DNA of 39,052 bases from Ahrensia sp. (GCA_002698425.1 NZXU01000061.1:1-39052), one strand, 5' to 3'; counted from the stretch's first letter, positions 25,535 to 35,898 are shown. Notes: generated by a model from the letters alone, not told the origin. Made by a program: numbers and translations.

Positions 25535-26244
25535 GCGAACCGATTTCCCTTTCCGATGTGACGGTCGAGCGCGACGGCGCGGCCGTGCTGCACGATATCT
25601 CCTTTGTGCTCGGCGCGAGCGAGCGGCTGGCGATCGTCGGTCCGAACGGGGCGGGCAAGACCACCTTGCTGCGGACCATCGCCGGGCTGGAGCGGGCCAA
25701 GGCGGGGCGGGTGACCCTGTTCGGCAAGGATTGCGGCTCGGAAGCCGATTTCCGGCTGACGCGGCCGCGCATCGGCTTCCTGTTCCAGGACAGCGACGAC
25801 CAGCTCTTCTGCCCGACCGTGACGGAAGATGTCGCCTTCGGGCCTCTCAATACGGGCTGCACGAGCGAAGAGGCCTTTGCGCGGGCAAGCGAGGTGCTCG
25901 GCACGCTCGGCATCGCCCATCTCGGCGACCGGATCATCCACAAGCTGTCGGGCGGCGAGAAACGGCTGGTCTGTCTGGCCGGGTTGCTGGCGATGCGGCC
26001 GGACGTGCTGCTGCTCGACGAGCCGACGAACGGCGTCGACATGGAAAACGGCGCGCGGCTCAGGGACCAGCTGCGCGCTTTCGGCGGGGCGATGATCCTC
26101 GTCTCGCATGATGACGGCTTCGTCGCGGATCTCGCGAACCGGGCGCTGGTGCTGGAGGACGGCAGGCTGCGCGCCGCCGAGATCCACGAGCATCCGCACA
26201 TGCACAGCCATGCGCATGTGCATGCGCTGCCCGAAGGGGCCTGA
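25531..26244 (+). CDS. nikO: NikO/CbiO, ATP-binding subunit of the ECF transporter
   Basis: The product has 237 residues and is a complete ABC ATPase: Walker A GPNGAGKTT, Q-loop FLFQDSDDQLF (the CbiO-type sequence), signature LSGGEKR, Walker B VLLLDEPTNG, and the switch His in LVSHDDG. After residue ~218 comes a His-rich tail containing HEHPHMHSHAHVHALP, which may store or sense metal in the cytoplasm. ATG 25531 overlaps the nikQ stop. As the last gene of nikKMLQO, it ends five bases before a convergent small gene, with no clear terminator between them. Confidence 0.95.
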   Translation: MSEPISLSDVTVERDGAAVLHDISFVLGASERLAIVGPNGAGKTTLLRTIAGLERAKAGRVTLFGKDCGSEADFRLTRPRIGFLFQDSDDQLFCPTVTEDVAFGPLNTGCTSEEAFARASEVLGTLGIAHLGDRIIHKLSGGEKRLVCLAGLLAMRPDVLLLDEPTNGVDMENGARLRDQLRAFGGAMILVSHDDGFVADLANRALVLEDGRLRAAEIHEHPHMHSHAHVHALPEGA

Positions 26245-26249
26245 CGCGG

Positions 26250-26417
26250 CTAGGCGTCCTCGTCCGGCGGACCGGCATACCAATGCGTGCCTGCGCCGCT
26301 TTCGCGCGATCCCGGGAGATCGCGGTCGATGTTGCGGCGGAAGAGGCGGGAGACGAAGAAGCCGGCCGCGCCGATCAGGATCGCAATCGCGATGAAGATC
26401 AGCGGGCCGGCTTGCAT
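26250..26417 (-). CDS. Small membrane protein downstream of gap
   Basis: A 55-residue frame starts MQAGPLIFIAIAILIGAAGF, a single hydrophobic helix, then SRLFRRN and a polar tail ending GTHWYAGPPDEDA. The positive residues after the helix suggest an outside-N, inside-C topology. It begins 19 bases after the gap stop on the same strand and so is probably translated from the gap message. Its composition, and the clean fit between the gap and nikO stops, support a real gene. The ribosome-binding site is weak. The function is unknown. Confidence 0.6.
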   Translation of the reverse strand: MQAGPLIFIAIAILIGAAGFFVSRLFRRNIDRDLPGSRESGAGTHWYAGPPDEDA

Positions 26418-26436
26418 TGTTCAGGCAGCGATCAGA

Positions 26437-27447
<1,011 letters not shown>

Positions 27448-27477
27448 GCGTATTCCTCCGTTTGAGTTGGGGGGACC

Positions 27478-29481
27478 TTAGTGATGTTGCCCGCCGTCGT
27501 GAATGCGTGTTTCGGCCGCATTCACGATCGCCTCGGTTGTGATGCCGAAATGGGCGTAGAGTTCCTTGTAGGGGCCGGAAGCACCGAAAGAGTCCATGCC
27601 GACAAAGGCGCCGTCAAGGCCGATGATCGCATCCCAGCCCTGGCGGATGCCGGCTTCGACGGCGATCTTCACCTTGGCGCTGCCGATGATGGCGGCGCGA
27701 TAGTCGGCGGATTGCGCGAGGAAGATGTCCATGCAGGGCACGGAGACGACGCGGGTCGGATGACCGTTGGCTTCCAGTGCATCCTTGGCGGCCAGCGCGA
27801 TCTCGACTTCCGAACCGGTGGCGAAGATGGAGACGACGGCGTCGTCGCTGGCCGGAGACAGCTCGTAGGCGCCGAGCGCGCAGCGATTGTCGCTCTCGTA
27901 TTCTGTGCGGACTGTCGGCAGGTTCTGGCGGGTCAGGGCGAGGGTCGACGGCGTCTGCATGTTCTGCAGCGCCAGTTCCCAGCACTCGGCGGTTTCCATG
28001 GCGTCGGCCGGCCGGAAGACGTTGTGGTTCGGGATCGCCCGCAGCGCGGCCAGATGCTCGACCGGCTGGTGGGTCGGGCCGTCCTCGCCGAGACCGATGG
28101 AATCATGCGTCATGACGAAGATGTTGCGGATGCCCATCAGCGAGGCGAGGCGCATGGCGGGACGGGCATAGTCCGAAAAGACCAGGAATGTGCCGCCATA
28201 GGGGATCAGGCCACCATGCAGCGCGATGCCGTTCATCGCAGCCGCCATGGCATGCTCGCGGATGCCGTAATGGACGTAGCGGCCAGAGAAATCCTCCGGC
28301 GAGATATTGGCTGTCTGGCTGGTCTTGGTGTTGTTGGAGCCGGTCAGGTCGGCCGAGCCGCCCAGCGTCTCGGTGACGGCACCGTTGATGACTTCCAGCG
28401 CGTTTTCCGAGGATTTGCGGGTGGCAAGCGTCGGCTTGTCGGCGGCGAGCTGCTTCTTGTATTTCTCCATCGCCGGTTCGAGGCCCGCGGGAAGGTCGCC
28501 GCGCATGCGGCGCTCGAACTCGCCGCGCAGCGTGGCGTCCGCCTCGCCGAGGCGTTTTTCCCAGGCGACGCGCTGCTTGCCCGCGTTCAGGCCGACGACG
28601 CGCCAGTCATCGAGGATTTCCGACGGGATATCGAAGGGCTCCGCATCCCAGCCAAGCGCCTTGCGGGCGCCGGCGATTTCCTCGGCGCCAAGCGGCGATC
28701 CGTGCACCTTCGAGGTGCCGGCCTTGGTCGGCGCGCCGAAACCGATGGTGGTGCGGCAGGCGATCAGCGTCGGGGCTTCCGAGGACCGGGCACGCTCGAC
28801 GGCCGTCGCGATCTCGTCGGGATCGTGGCCGTCGACCGAGATGGTCTCCCAGCCGGAGGCCTCGAAGCGGGCCTGCTGGTCGGTGGAGTCGGCGAGCGAC
28901 ACCTTGCCGTCGATGGAGATTCCGTTGTCGTCCCAGAAGACGATCAGCTTCGACAGCTTCAAATGGCCGGCAAGCGTCAGCGCTTCCTGGCTGATGCCTT
29001 CCATCAGGCAGCCGTCGCCGGCGAGCACATAGGTATAGTGGTCGACGAGGCCGGCGCCGAATTCATCGGCGAGCTTCTTTTCGGCAATCGCCATGCCGAC
29101 GGCGTTGGCGAAGCCTTGGCCGAGCGGGCCTGTGGTCGTCTCGATGCCGGCGGCATGGCCGTATTCCGGATGGCCGGCGGTCTTCGCGCCGAGCTGGCGG
29201 AAGTTCCGGATCTCCTCGATCGTCATGTCCTCGTAGCCGAGGAGATAGAGCAGCGAGTAGAGCAGCATCGATCCGTGACCGGCCGACAGGACGAAGCGGT
29301 CGCGGTCCGGCCATTTCGGGTTCATCGGATCAAATTTCATGAACTTCGAAAACAAAACCGTCGCGATGTCGGCCGCGCCCATCGGCAGGCCGGGGTGGCC
29401 GGAATTGGCCGCCTGCACCGCATCCATGGAGAGAAATCGGATCGCATTCGCCATCCGGTCGTGTTTTTCGCGTGCCGTCAT
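27478..29481 (-). CDS. tkt: Transketolase
   Basis: The enzyme has 667 residues and is TPP-dependent, moving two-carbon units in the pentose-phosphate (and Calvin) pathway. Visible motifs are [15 protein letters not shown], the TPP-binding [14 protein letters not shown]...FWDDN, the pyrimidine-domain DLTGSNNT, and [20 protein letters not shown]. The open frame continues to 29592, but ATG 29481 gives the standard [20 protein letters not shown] start and follows AGGA. It leads the tkt-gap operon. The length and conserved residues are normal. Confidence 0.97.
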   Translation of the reverse strand: MTAREKHDRMANAIRFLSMDAVQAANSGHPGLPMGAADIATVLFSKFMKFDPMNPKWPDRDRFVLSAGHGSMLLYSLLYLLGYEDMTIEEIRNFRQLGAKTAGHPEYGHAAGIETTTGPLGQGFANAVGMAIAEKKLADEFGAGLVDHYTYVLAGDGCLMEGISQEALTLAGHLKLSKLIVFWDDNGISIDGKVSLADSTDQQARFEASGWETISVDGHDPDEIATAVERARSSEAPTLIACRTTIGFGAPTKAGTSKVHGSPLGAEEIAGARKALGWDAEPFDIPSEILDDWRVVGLNAGKQRVAWEKRLGEADATLRGEFERRMRGDLPAGLEPAMEKYKKQLAADKPTLATRKSSENALEVINGAVTETLGGSADLTGSNNTKTSQTANISPEDFSGRYVHYGIREHAMAAAMNGIALHGGLIPYGGTFLVFSDYARPAMRLASLMGIRNIFVMTHDSIGLGEDGPTHQPVEHLAALRAIPNHNVFRPADAMETAECWELALQNMQTPSTLALTRQNLPTVRTEYESDNRCALGAYELSPASDDAVVSIFATGSEVEIALAAKDALEANGHPTRVVSVPCMDIFLAQSADYRAAIIGSAKVKIAVEAGIRQGWDAIIGLDGAFVGMDSFGASGPYKELYAHFGITTEAIVNAAETRIHDGGQHH

Positions 29482-29783
29482 GGGGGTTCCTGAGGGTTTT
29501 CCTGTGTGCGCCGCCGGGTTCGAGCCTTGGCTTCCGGGCGGTCCGGATCGAAATCGCGCGACACATAGCAGGTCGCCGAGACGAGTCAACAAAGCCGGCG
29601 GTTTGGCCGGTTTGCCGCTTCACGACTCCGTTACGCAAGGTTAGTTCTGTCCTGTGGGTTTGTTCACGCCATGTTTGAAAAGACCTTGCGAAGCGGCTAC
29701 CTTGATGCACCGTCTTATTGCTTCGGCATAAGGCCCTCAATTGCATGGCGTTCGTAGCGGCGGGGGAGTCGAGAGTATCCGGC
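29482..29783. other. Divergent promoter region between tkt and the DUF4164 gene
   Basis: This stretch of about 300 bases holds no supported gene and presumably carries two divergent promoters. The DUF4164 frame is open from 29718, but those 22 extra codons lack family-like sequence. I found no strong palindrome. Confidence 0.5.
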
Positions 29784-30056
29784 ATGGCATCTGAACAGAC
29801 CCTCTCGGAAGTCCTGAGCAGGCTCGACCGGGCCGTGGCCTCCCTGGAGAACACGGTCGAACGGCAGCTCGAAGTGCGCGAAAACTATCGCGACGCGGAG
29901 GAGGAAGTGCAGCGCATGAACTCCGACCGCGGCCGTCTCGCCGGCGAGCTGGACGCGTCGGAATCGCGCGCCGAGCGTCTGGAAGACGTCAACAAGGAGG
30001 TCTCGCGCCGGCTGGTCACGGCGATGGAAACCATCCGCACCGTGCTCGACCGCTAG
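29784..30056 (+). CDS. DUF4164 family coiled-coil protein
   Basis: The product has 90 residues, starts MASEQTLSEVLSRLDRAVASLENTVERQLE, and is almost wholly a charged heptad-repeat helix; there is no membrane segment. DUF4164 proteins are short alphaproteobacterial coiled coils encoded next to zapA, which suggests a link to cell division, although no function has been shown to my knowledge. zapA begins 29 bases downstream, so they form one operon. The start at 29784 was chosen because the frame upstream lacks helical character. Confidence 0.85.
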   Translation: MASEQTLSEVLSRLDRAVASLENTVERQLEVRENYRDAEEEVQRMNSDRGRLAGELDASESRAERLEDVNKEVSRRLVTAMETIRTVLDR

Positions 30057-30085
30057 TTTTATCGTTTTTTCGGAAAGTCCTTTTC

Positions 30086-30439
30086 ATGTCCCAGGTATCA
30101 GTGACGATCGACGGCAAGGCCTATCGCATGGCCTGCGATCCCGGCCAGGAGGAGCACCTGCAGGATCTCGCCGGACGCCTCGACCAGTATGTCAAGCATC
30201 TGAAGGGCTCTTTCGGCGAGATCGGCGACCAGCGCATCACGGTGATGGCCGGCATCATGGTGATGGACGAACTGGTGGAACTGCAAAAGCGCGTGACAGG
30301 TCTGGAGTCCGAAATGGAGTCGCTGCGGCGCACGCGCGACGAGGCGCTTCAACGCGCCGACAATGTCGACGATCTTTTGAAGGAACGGCTCAGTTCCGTG
30401 ACGGACAAGATCGAGGCCGTGGCGGCGAAATTGGCGTGA
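30086..30439 (+). CDS. zapA: Cell division protein ZapA
   Basis: The product has 117 residues. It starts MSQVSVTIDGKAYRMACDPGQEEHL, the ZapA globular head, which includes the conserved AGRLD (here LAGRLDQYV) and the VMAGIMVMDEL helix. A long coiled coil follows. ZapA binds FtsZ and cross-links protofilaments at the division ring. The zapA-6S RNA-fau order downstream is conserved across many Proteobacteria, which supports the assignment. Confidence 0.93.
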   Translation: MSQVSVTIDGKAYRMACDPGQEEHLQDLAGRLDQYVKHLKGSFGEIGDQRITVMAGIMVMDELVELQKRVTGLESEMESLRRTRDEALQRADNVDDLLKERLSSVTDKIEAVAAKLA

Positions 30440-30479
30440 CGCCCACTGGCTTTCGTCCGGCCACCAACCTATATCGCGG

Positions 30480-30640
30480 TTTGACCGACTGCGCTTCGCG
30501 ACAGGAAACAATTTCCCCGGGGCCTTACGCATCTCAAGGGAGCTGTCCCTGACCGGGCTCGTGGGCTCGGATATACGGCGCCCACCTACAAAAGTAGGTT
30601 CCCGGGATGCCGCTTTCCATCGGCTGTCGTGGTCGGTCTC
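30480..30640 (+). ncRNA. ssrS: 6S RNA
   Basis: The sequence between zapA and fau carries the alphaproteobacterial 6S signature. The closing helix pairs GACCGAC (30483-30489) with GTCGGTC (30632-30638). Next come a GCGACAG/CTGTCGT pair and a central region with GGGAGCTGTCCCTGACCGGG, followed by GGGCTCGGATATACGGCGCCC. The apical part ends with CCTACAAAAGTAGG. 6S RNA mimics an open promoter and binds sigma70 RNA polymerase in stationary phase. The exact ends are estimated from the outer helix. The fau ribosome-binding site starts only about 10 bases past the 3' end. Confidence 0.92.
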
Positions 30641-30661
30641 CTTATTCACAGGGGTCATGCC

Positions 30662-31249
30662 TTGTCCTCCAATTCCGCCGATTTGAAGAAGACGATCCGC
30701 CGCGAGCGGCTGGCCGCGCGCGACGCCATTCCGGCCGATCTGCGCATCGAGAAAAGCCTCGCCATGGCCGAGCATGGCGCGGATATCACGTTCGAGCCGG
30801 GGACGGTGGTGTCGGGCTTCATGCCGATCCGCTCCGAGGCCGATATCAGGCCGCTGATGTTCGCGCTGCGCGAGAAGGGCGCGCGGCTCTGCCTGCCGGT
30901 TGTGCTGGACCGTGAAACGATCGTCTTCCGGGACCTGGTGCGCGGCGCGGAACTGGTCGATACCGGTTTCGGCACGGCAGGGCCGGGGCCGGAGGCCGAG
31001 GTGCTCGACCCCGACTTGCTGCTGGTGCCGCTGTCGGCCTTCGATGCGGCGGGCAACCGGATCGGCTACGGAGCGGGCCATTACGACCGGGCGATCGCGC
31101 GGCTTCGCGCCAACGGCATGACGCCGCGGCTGATCGGCATCGCCTTCGCGTGCCAGGAGGTCGATCAGGTGCCGGCGGAGCCCCATGACGTGCCGCTGGA
31201 CGCGATTTTGACGGAAGACGGCTTGCGCCAGCTTGGCGGGCGGGCCTAG
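30662..31249 (+). CDS. fau: 5-formyltetrahydrofolate cyclo-ligase
   Basis: The product has 195 residues and converts 5-formyl-THF to 5,10-methenyl-THF using ATP. The N-terminal KKTIRRERLAARDAI lysine/arginine-rich helix, the central LCLPVVLDRE, and the family signature RIGYGAGHYDRAIARL are present. The frame is open from a GTG at 30629, which lies inside the 6S RNA. TTG 30662, with AGGGG seven bases upstream, is the better start and leaves the RNA intact. It is followed nine bases later by the metallophosphoesterase gene. Confidence 0.92.
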   Translation: MSSNSADLKKTIRRERLAARDAIPADLRIEKSLAMAEHGADITFEPGTVVSGFMPIRSEADIRPLMFALREKGARLCLPVVLDRETIVFRDLVRGAELVDTGFGTAGPGPEAEVLDPDLLLVPLSAFDAAGNRIGYGAGHYDRAIARLRANGMTPRLIGIAFACQEVDQVPAEPHDVPLDAILTEDGLRQLGGRA

Positions 31250-31258
31250 GAATGGGCG

Positions 31259-32080
31259 ATGAGACTACTTTTTCTTGGCGACATGGTGGGCCGGTCGGGC
31301 CGTAACGCGGTCTATGAGCGGCTTCCGGGACTGATCTCCGATTACAAGCTCGATTTCGTCGTGGTGAATGGCGAGAACGCCGCCGGCGGTTTCGGCATCA
31401 CCGAAGCGATCCTGACCGACACGCTCGACGCCGGCGCAGATGTGGTGACCACGGGCAACCATGTGTGGGACCAGCGCGAGGCGCTGGTTTTCGCCGACCG
31501 GCATGCGCAGTTTCTGCGGCCCGCCAATTTCCCGAAAGGCACGCCCGGCAAGGGCATGGGCGTCTACACGGCCAAGAACGGCGCGCGGGTGATGGTCTCC
31601 AACATCATGGGCAAGGTGTTCATGGCGCCCGATCTCGACGATCCGTTCTCCTGTGCCGAGGAGCAATTGTCCGGCGGCGGGCTGGGATCCGAATTCGACG
31701 CCGTGGTGTTCGATTTCCATGCCGAGGCCACCTCGGAGAAGATGTGTTTCGGCCATTTCGTCGACGGGCGAGCCAGCCTCGTCGTTGGAACGCATACGCA
31801 CACGCCGACGGCCGACCACCAGATCCTTTCCGGCGGTACGGCCTATCTCTCGGACGCCGGCATGTGCGGCGACTACGATTCCTCGCTCGGCATGGACAAG
31901 GAGGAGCCGCTCAACCGGTTCCTGTCGAAGATCCCGAAGGGCCGCTTCGAGGCGGCTTCCGGCCCGGCGACCATCTGCGGCGTCGCGGTCGAGGTCTCCG
32001 ACCGCACCGGGCTCGCCGAAAAGGTCTCGCCGCTGCGCCTCGGGCCGCGGCTGCAGGAGGTCATGCCGAACTGGTGGTAG
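31259..32080 (+). CDS. YmdB-like metallophosphoesterase (TIGR00282 family)
   Basis: The product has 273 residues. Metal-binding motifs are clear: LFLGDMVGRSG (Asp), VVNGENAAGG, TTGNHVWDQREAL, DFHAEATSEK and GTHTHTPTADH, covering the whole dinuclear site. The family hydrolyses 2',3'-cyclic nucleotides in studied members such as Bacillus YmdB. It begins nine bases after fau, and the two form a conserved operon in alphaproteobacteria. It is convergent with the small Cys-containing gene 12 bases away. Confidence 0.92.
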   Translation: MRLLFLGDMVGRSGRNAVYERLPGLISDYKLDFVVVNGENAAGGFGITEAILTDTLDAGADVVTTGNHVWDQREALVFADRHAQFLRPANFPKGTPGKGMGVYTAKNGARVMVSNIMGKVFMAPDLDDPFSCAEEQLSGGGLGSEFDAVVFDFHAEATSEKMCFGHFVDGRASLVVGTHTHTPTADHQILSGGTAYLSDAGMCGDYDSSLGMDKEEPLNRFLSKIPKGRFEAASGPATICGVAVEVSDRTGLAEKVSPLRLGPRLQEVMPNWW

Positions 32081-32092
32081 GGTCTTGTGCGG

Positions 32093-32431
32093 TCAATCGT
32101 CGAACCGGTCGCGGAACATGATGATCGGCTCGACCTTCTCGCAATTGTAGACCACGCAGCGCGGATTGTCCTTTGTGGGAACCGTTTTCGCGACGTGTGT
32201 CTGCCCGATCGGACAGCTTCGGCGCGGGCTCTCGTAGCGATCATACAGGAAATAGTTGGCGACGTTCTTCGACGGGTAGCGCACGACGGCGGACCCGTCA
32301 CGGATGATCGTCTGCTGGACGGTCGCGCAGCTGTTGAGATCGGCGCGGATTCGGGTGACGGCGTGGGCCTGGGTGGCGGTCAGCAATGCGACCGTGGCCG
32401 CTGCGCCGATGCGGGTGATGGTGCGTTTCAT
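32093..32431 (-). CDS. Exported small cysteine-containing protein, unknown function
   Basis: The product has 112 residues with a signal peptide ending TQAHA at residue 24. The mature part has four cysteines (NSCATVQQ, RRSCPIG, PRCVVYNCE), suggesting two disulfides in the periplasm. The spacing of the Cys residues and the phrase YPSKNVANYFLYDRY are reminiscent of unnamed rhizobial periplasmic proteins. No enzymatic motif is seen. It is a single gene, convergent with the phosphoesterase gene. Confidence 0.75.
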   Translation of the reverse strand: MKRTITRIGAAATVALLTATQAHAVTRIRADLNSCATVQQTIIRDGSAVVRYPSKNVANYFLYDRYESPRRSCPIGQTHVAKTVPTKDNPRCVVYNCEKVEPIIMFRDRFDD

Positions 32432-32614
32432 GGACGGACTCCTGTTTTAGCGTCGGATAGAACGCAAATCGGTCGGAAGCGTGATCGGTTTCCCGATTGG
32501 CTGGCTAATAGTGTCGCAGCCTTGGATCCCGGTTCGGTGCGCCTATCGATGGGTATGACGAACCGAGCCGGCAATTTGTTTCAGGACTTCGCGGACAAAA
32601 TCCGGGCCGATCCG

Positions 32615-33475
32615 CTAACCCCTGAACTGCAGATTGGCCGGGACCATGATCGTCGGGCGCTTCGGCAGGTCGCGCACGGTGATGGCGATGGAATTGCCTT
32701 CGAGATATTCGATCGCGAATTCGGAGCTCATCATTTCCAGGAAGCTGGAAATATGGGTGCCGCGAAGATGCATCGGAAGGACGATGGAGGAACGCAGGCG
32801 GCTGGTGATCTCGGCCATGCCGGTATGCGAGAGCGTCAGTCCGCCATCGACCGGTACCATGAGGATGTCGAGACGGCCGATCTCGGCATAATGCGTGTCG
32901 GTCAACGGGTGATGCAGATGCCCGAGATGGCCGATGCACAGGCCGGCGACCTCGAAGATGAAGATGGAATTGGCATCCGGGATCATGCCGCCGCTTTCCC
33001 ACGAGCGGATGTCGGTCGTCACGTTGCGCACATAGACGTCGTCGACGACGACGTGATGTTCGGCCGGCTCCGGTCCGTTCGGATTCCAGCCGGGCAGGAC
33101 GTGTTCGATGCCCGGATCGGGATTGAGCGTGTAATGGGTGGAATGCGCCCGGTTCATCGTGACGACACGCGGCAGCGGGTCGGCGCCATAGAAGCCTGAG
33201 AAATCGGTAGCAATGGCGACGCCGGCCGGCGTTTCGATGCGATAGGTCGAATGGCCCTCGAAGCTGATCGTGACCGCCTCGCTCATGCCGAGCGGGTTTT
33301 CCGAGGCGCTGGCGGAGGCATAGATGATGTTGGGGAACAGGTCGGGCAGGGTCTGCGCGATGGCGAGGCACTGGCTCGGCGGCTGGCCTTCGCCGTCGGT
33401 TTGGGCAAAGGCAGGGCCGCCAAGGGCGGTCAGCGAGAGGGCGGCAGATGCAATCAGCGTTCTCAAAAGGCGCAT
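32615..33475 (-). CDS. Exported metallo-beta-lactamase-fold protein (UlaG-like)
   Basis: The product has 286 residues with a signal peptide (1-25, GGPAFAQ). The segment EGHSTYRIETPAGVAIATD is the first strand pair of UlaG-like metallohydrolases. RAHSTHYTLN then takes the place of the usual H-x-H-x-D-H motif, CIGHLGHLHH supplies further His ligands, and VDGG plus MHLRGTH complete the site. The canonical motif is therefore altered, and metal binding may differ from typical members. It is isolated between two other exported-protein genes. The substrate is unknown. Confidence 0.82.
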   Translation of the reverse strand: MRLLRTLIASAALSLTALGGPAFAQTDGEGQPPSQCLAIAQTLPDLFPNIIYASASASENPLGMSEAVTISFEGHSTYRIETPAGVAIATDFSGFYGADPLPRVVTMNRAHSTHYTLNPDPGIEHVLPGWNPNGPEPAEHHVVVDDVYVRNVTTDIRSWESGGMIPDANSIFIFEVAGLCIGHLGHLHHPLTDTHYAEIGRLDILMVPVDGGLTLSHTGMAEITSRLRSSIVLPMHLRGTHISSFLEMMSSEFAIEYLEGNSIAITVRDLPKRPTIMVPANLQFRG

Positions 33476-33573
33476 GTCTGTCTCCAGGATCCGGCTTCTT
33501 TCAAGTCTAGGCGCAGTTCTCCGAATGGCGAATCACATTGAAGTCAGGAGGGCGCGGCAATGCGTCCCTGGGC

Positions 33574-34113
33574 TTACTGCGGCACCAGCATGCGGCGTTC
33601 CTTCAGGAAGGGATGGAGGGCCACGGCCTGGCGCAGTATTTCCTGGCCTTCGTCGAAACGGTTTGTGCTGAGATAGATAAGGCCCACGCCGGCGAGCGCG
33701 CCGAAATGGCGCGGCTCCAGTTCGAGCGTCTTGTCGAGGTCGGCAAGCGATGCGTCGTAGTCGCCCTTCAGGAAGTGGATGAAGGCGCGCTGGTTCCAGC
33801 CCTCGGCGTAGCCGGGATCGCTTTCTATGACGCCTGAGAAGGTTTGAAGCGCCGCGTCCCAATCGTAGGATTCGCGCTGACGCATGCCGAGCGCGATGGC
33901 GTCGCGGATTTCGGCATCGGGGTGGTCGATCCACATTTCCCAGACCGCGTCCTCCGCGCGGCGGCCCTCTTCCTCGGTGGTTGCGGCGGCGAGCCGCTCG
34001 AACAGGCGGTCGGCCAGTGCCTCGCGGTCGAGCGGCGCGGCACCGAGCGCGACGGACCCGAGGGCGAGAAGCGCGACCAGCGCGGCGATGGGCAATCTGA
34101 GGCGTGAGGTCAT
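33574..34113 (-). CDS. Exported TPR-repeat protein
   Basis: The product has 179 residues from the ATG at 34113, which follows GGGAGGAG; the longer open frame upstream lacks a signal. A signal peptide ([25 protein letters not shown]) is followed by helical repeats, with at least two clear TPR units around [22 protein letters not shown] and [22 protein letters not shown]. TPRs mediate protein contacts; a periplasmic scaffold or lipoprotein-partner role is conceivable but not shown. It is divergent from yebC. Confidence 0.85.
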   Translation of the reverse strand: MTSRLRLPIAALVALLALGSVALGAAPLDREALADRLFERLAAATTEEEGRRAEDAVWEMWIDHPDAEIRDAIALGMRQRESYDWDAALQTFSGVIESDPGYAEGWNQRAFIHFLKGDYDASLADLDKTLELEPRHFGALAGVGLIYLSTNRFDEGQEILRQAVALHPFLKERRMLVPQ

Positions 34114-34253
34114 CGGCTCCTCCCGATCTTCACGACAATCTATCGCGCGGCGGATCGCCGGCAAGAGATCGACTTGCCGTCCGGCTGGACGCAAGCGGCG
34201 ATCTTTCATATAAGCCGCGCGATTTTCCTTTATTCGCATCAGACGGAGAGACC

Positions 34254-35006
34254 ATGGCCGGTCATTCTAAATTCAAGAACATCATGCACCGCAAAGGACG
34301 CGCCGACGCGGCCCGCTCGAAACTGTTTTCGCGCCTTTCCAAGGAAATCACCGTCGCGGTGAAGATGGGCGGCGGCACGACCGATCCGGACATGAATCCG
34401 CGCCTGCGCCTGGCTGTGGCGAACGCCAAGGGTCAGTCGATGCCGAAGGACAATATCCAGCGCGCCATCAGCAAGGGCACGGGCGGCGATGCCGAGGACT
34501 ACAAGGAGATGCGCTACGAGGGCTACGGCCCGGGCGGCGTCGCCGTCATCGTCGAGGCACTGACCGACAATCTCAACCGCTCGGCTTCCAACATCCGCGC
34601 CTGCTTCTCCAAGAACGGCGGGTCTTTGGGCGAGACCGGCTCGGTCTCCTTCATGTTCGATCGGGTGGGCGAGATCGTCTACAAGCCGGAAGCCGGCGAC
34701 GCCGATGCGATCATGGAGGCGGCGATCGAGGCGGGCGCCGAGGACGTTGAAACCGACGAGGACGGCCATACGATCACCTGCGCTTTCGAGGATATCGGCG
34801 CGGTCTCCACGGCGCTGGAAGAGGCGTTGGGCGAGCCGGAGTCGGTAAATGTCATCTGGAAGCCGCAGAACCGCACACCGGTCGACGAGGCCAAGGCGGG
34901 TACGCTGATGAAGCTGCTCGACGCGCTCGACGAGGACGACGACGTGCAGAATGTCTATTCCAACGAGGACATCGCCCAGGACGTGATGGAGCGGCTGTCG
35001 GCGTAA
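34254..35006 (+). CDS. yebC: YebC/PmpR-family protein (translation or transcription regulator)
   Basis: The product has 250 residues, starts [32 protein letters not shown], and contains the family signature [23 protein letters not shown]. The three-domain TACO1/YebC fold is full length. Members were first described as DNA-binding regulators; more recent work links YebC-type proteins to easing ribosome stalling. ATG 34254 is the standard start; the frame is open from 34104 without support. It is followed, convergently and four bases on, by the TSUP gene. Confidence 0.95.
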   Translation: MAGHSKFKNIMHRKGRADAARSKLFSRLSKEITVAVKMGGGTTDPDMNPRLRLAVANAKGQSMPKDNIQRAISKGTGGDAEDYKEMRYEGYGPGGVAVIVEALTDNLNRSASNIRACFSKNGGSLGETGSVSFMFDRVGEIVYKPEAGDADAIMEAAIEAGAEDVETDEDGHTITCAFEDIGAVSTALEEALGEPESVNVIWKPQNRTPVDEAKAGTLMKLLDALDEDDDVQNVYSNEDIAQDVMERLSA

Positions 35007-35010
35007 ACCG

Positions 35011-35769
35011 TCAGGGACGCAGCCCGTCCAGGGCGGGCAGCGTCAGGATGGCGGCGGCGAGGACGATCGTCAGCGCGATGCGCTTGTAGGTCGCCTCGCT
35101 GGAAAAGCCGAACAGGCGCGCGCCGATCATCAGGCCGGCGAGGTAGATTGGCGCATAGAGCGCGCCTTGGGTGACGGCCTGCCTCGTGACGAGATCGGCA
35201 AGAAACAGGCCGACGGCCGAAAAGACCGACGTGATCGCGAAATAGATGATCAGATTGGCGCGCACGAAGCCGGCGCCGGTGCGAAGCGCCATCCAGTAAA
35301 GGATGACCGGCGGACCGGCGATGGCGGCGGCGCTGCCGAGGAAGCCCGACATGCCGCCGACGGCGAGCCGGACCGGCACGTTGCGCGGTCCGTGATAGTA
35401 CCAGCCCGACCAGAGGATCGCGACGGCGACGAAGATCACCGCCGACATGAACCAGCGCAGCGTCTCCGTGTCGCCGGTCTTGAGGAACCAGATGCCGAGC
35501 GGCATGAGCAGCGCATAGCCGGCGGCGACGGGCGCCAATTCCCGCAGCTTCACCTTCTTCAGCGCGCCGACGATCAACGGGATCATCGGCAGCGAGTCGA
35601 TAACCAGCAGGATCACGATGGCGACTTTCGGACCGAAGGTCATCGCGCCGACCGGGCCGACGATCATGCCGGTGCCGAAGCCGGAAAAGCCGCGCACGAC
35701 CCCGGCGACAGCGACCGCGGCCATCAGCACGAAGAAGCTCGCGTCGAGCGGGATGCCCAGAAGTGTCAC
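35011..35769 (-). CDS. TSUP-family (TauE/SafE) membrane permease
   Basis: The product has 252 residues from GTG 35769 (VTLLGIPLDASFFVLM). It has seven or eight hydrophobic helices and the two family repeats VVRGFSGFGTGMIVGP and GGMSGFLGSAAAIAGPP, which contain the conserved Gly/Pro turns. TSUP proteins carry sulfite, sulfoacetate or related organic anions, mostly outward; the substrate here is not indicated by neighbours. The open frame extends 106 codons upstream into ruvC on the opposite strand, but that part is a shadow. Confidence 0.88.
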   Translation of the reverse strand: MTLLGIPLDASFFVLMAAVAVAGVVRGFSGFGTGMIVGPVGAMTFGPKVAIVILLVIDSLPMIPLIVGALKKVKLRELAPVAAGYALLMPLGIWFLKTGDTETLRWFMSAVIFVAVAILWSGWYYHGPRNVPVRLAVGGMSGFLGSAAAIAGPPVILYWMALRTGAGFVRANLIIYFAITSVFSAVGLFLADLVTRQAVTQGALYAPIYLAGLMIGARLFGFSSEATYKRIALTIVLAAAILTLPALDGLRP

Positions 35770-35898
35770 GGAGAAATTCCCGGAGAGAAGAGATGCCAGA
35801 CCTCTCGCATGGCGTGCAATCGAGGGCAAGATGTGCGTTTTGTTTTCTTTTTGTTCACATAAGCCGTGGCACAGGCTAACGTGACCGCGGAGATGGAT

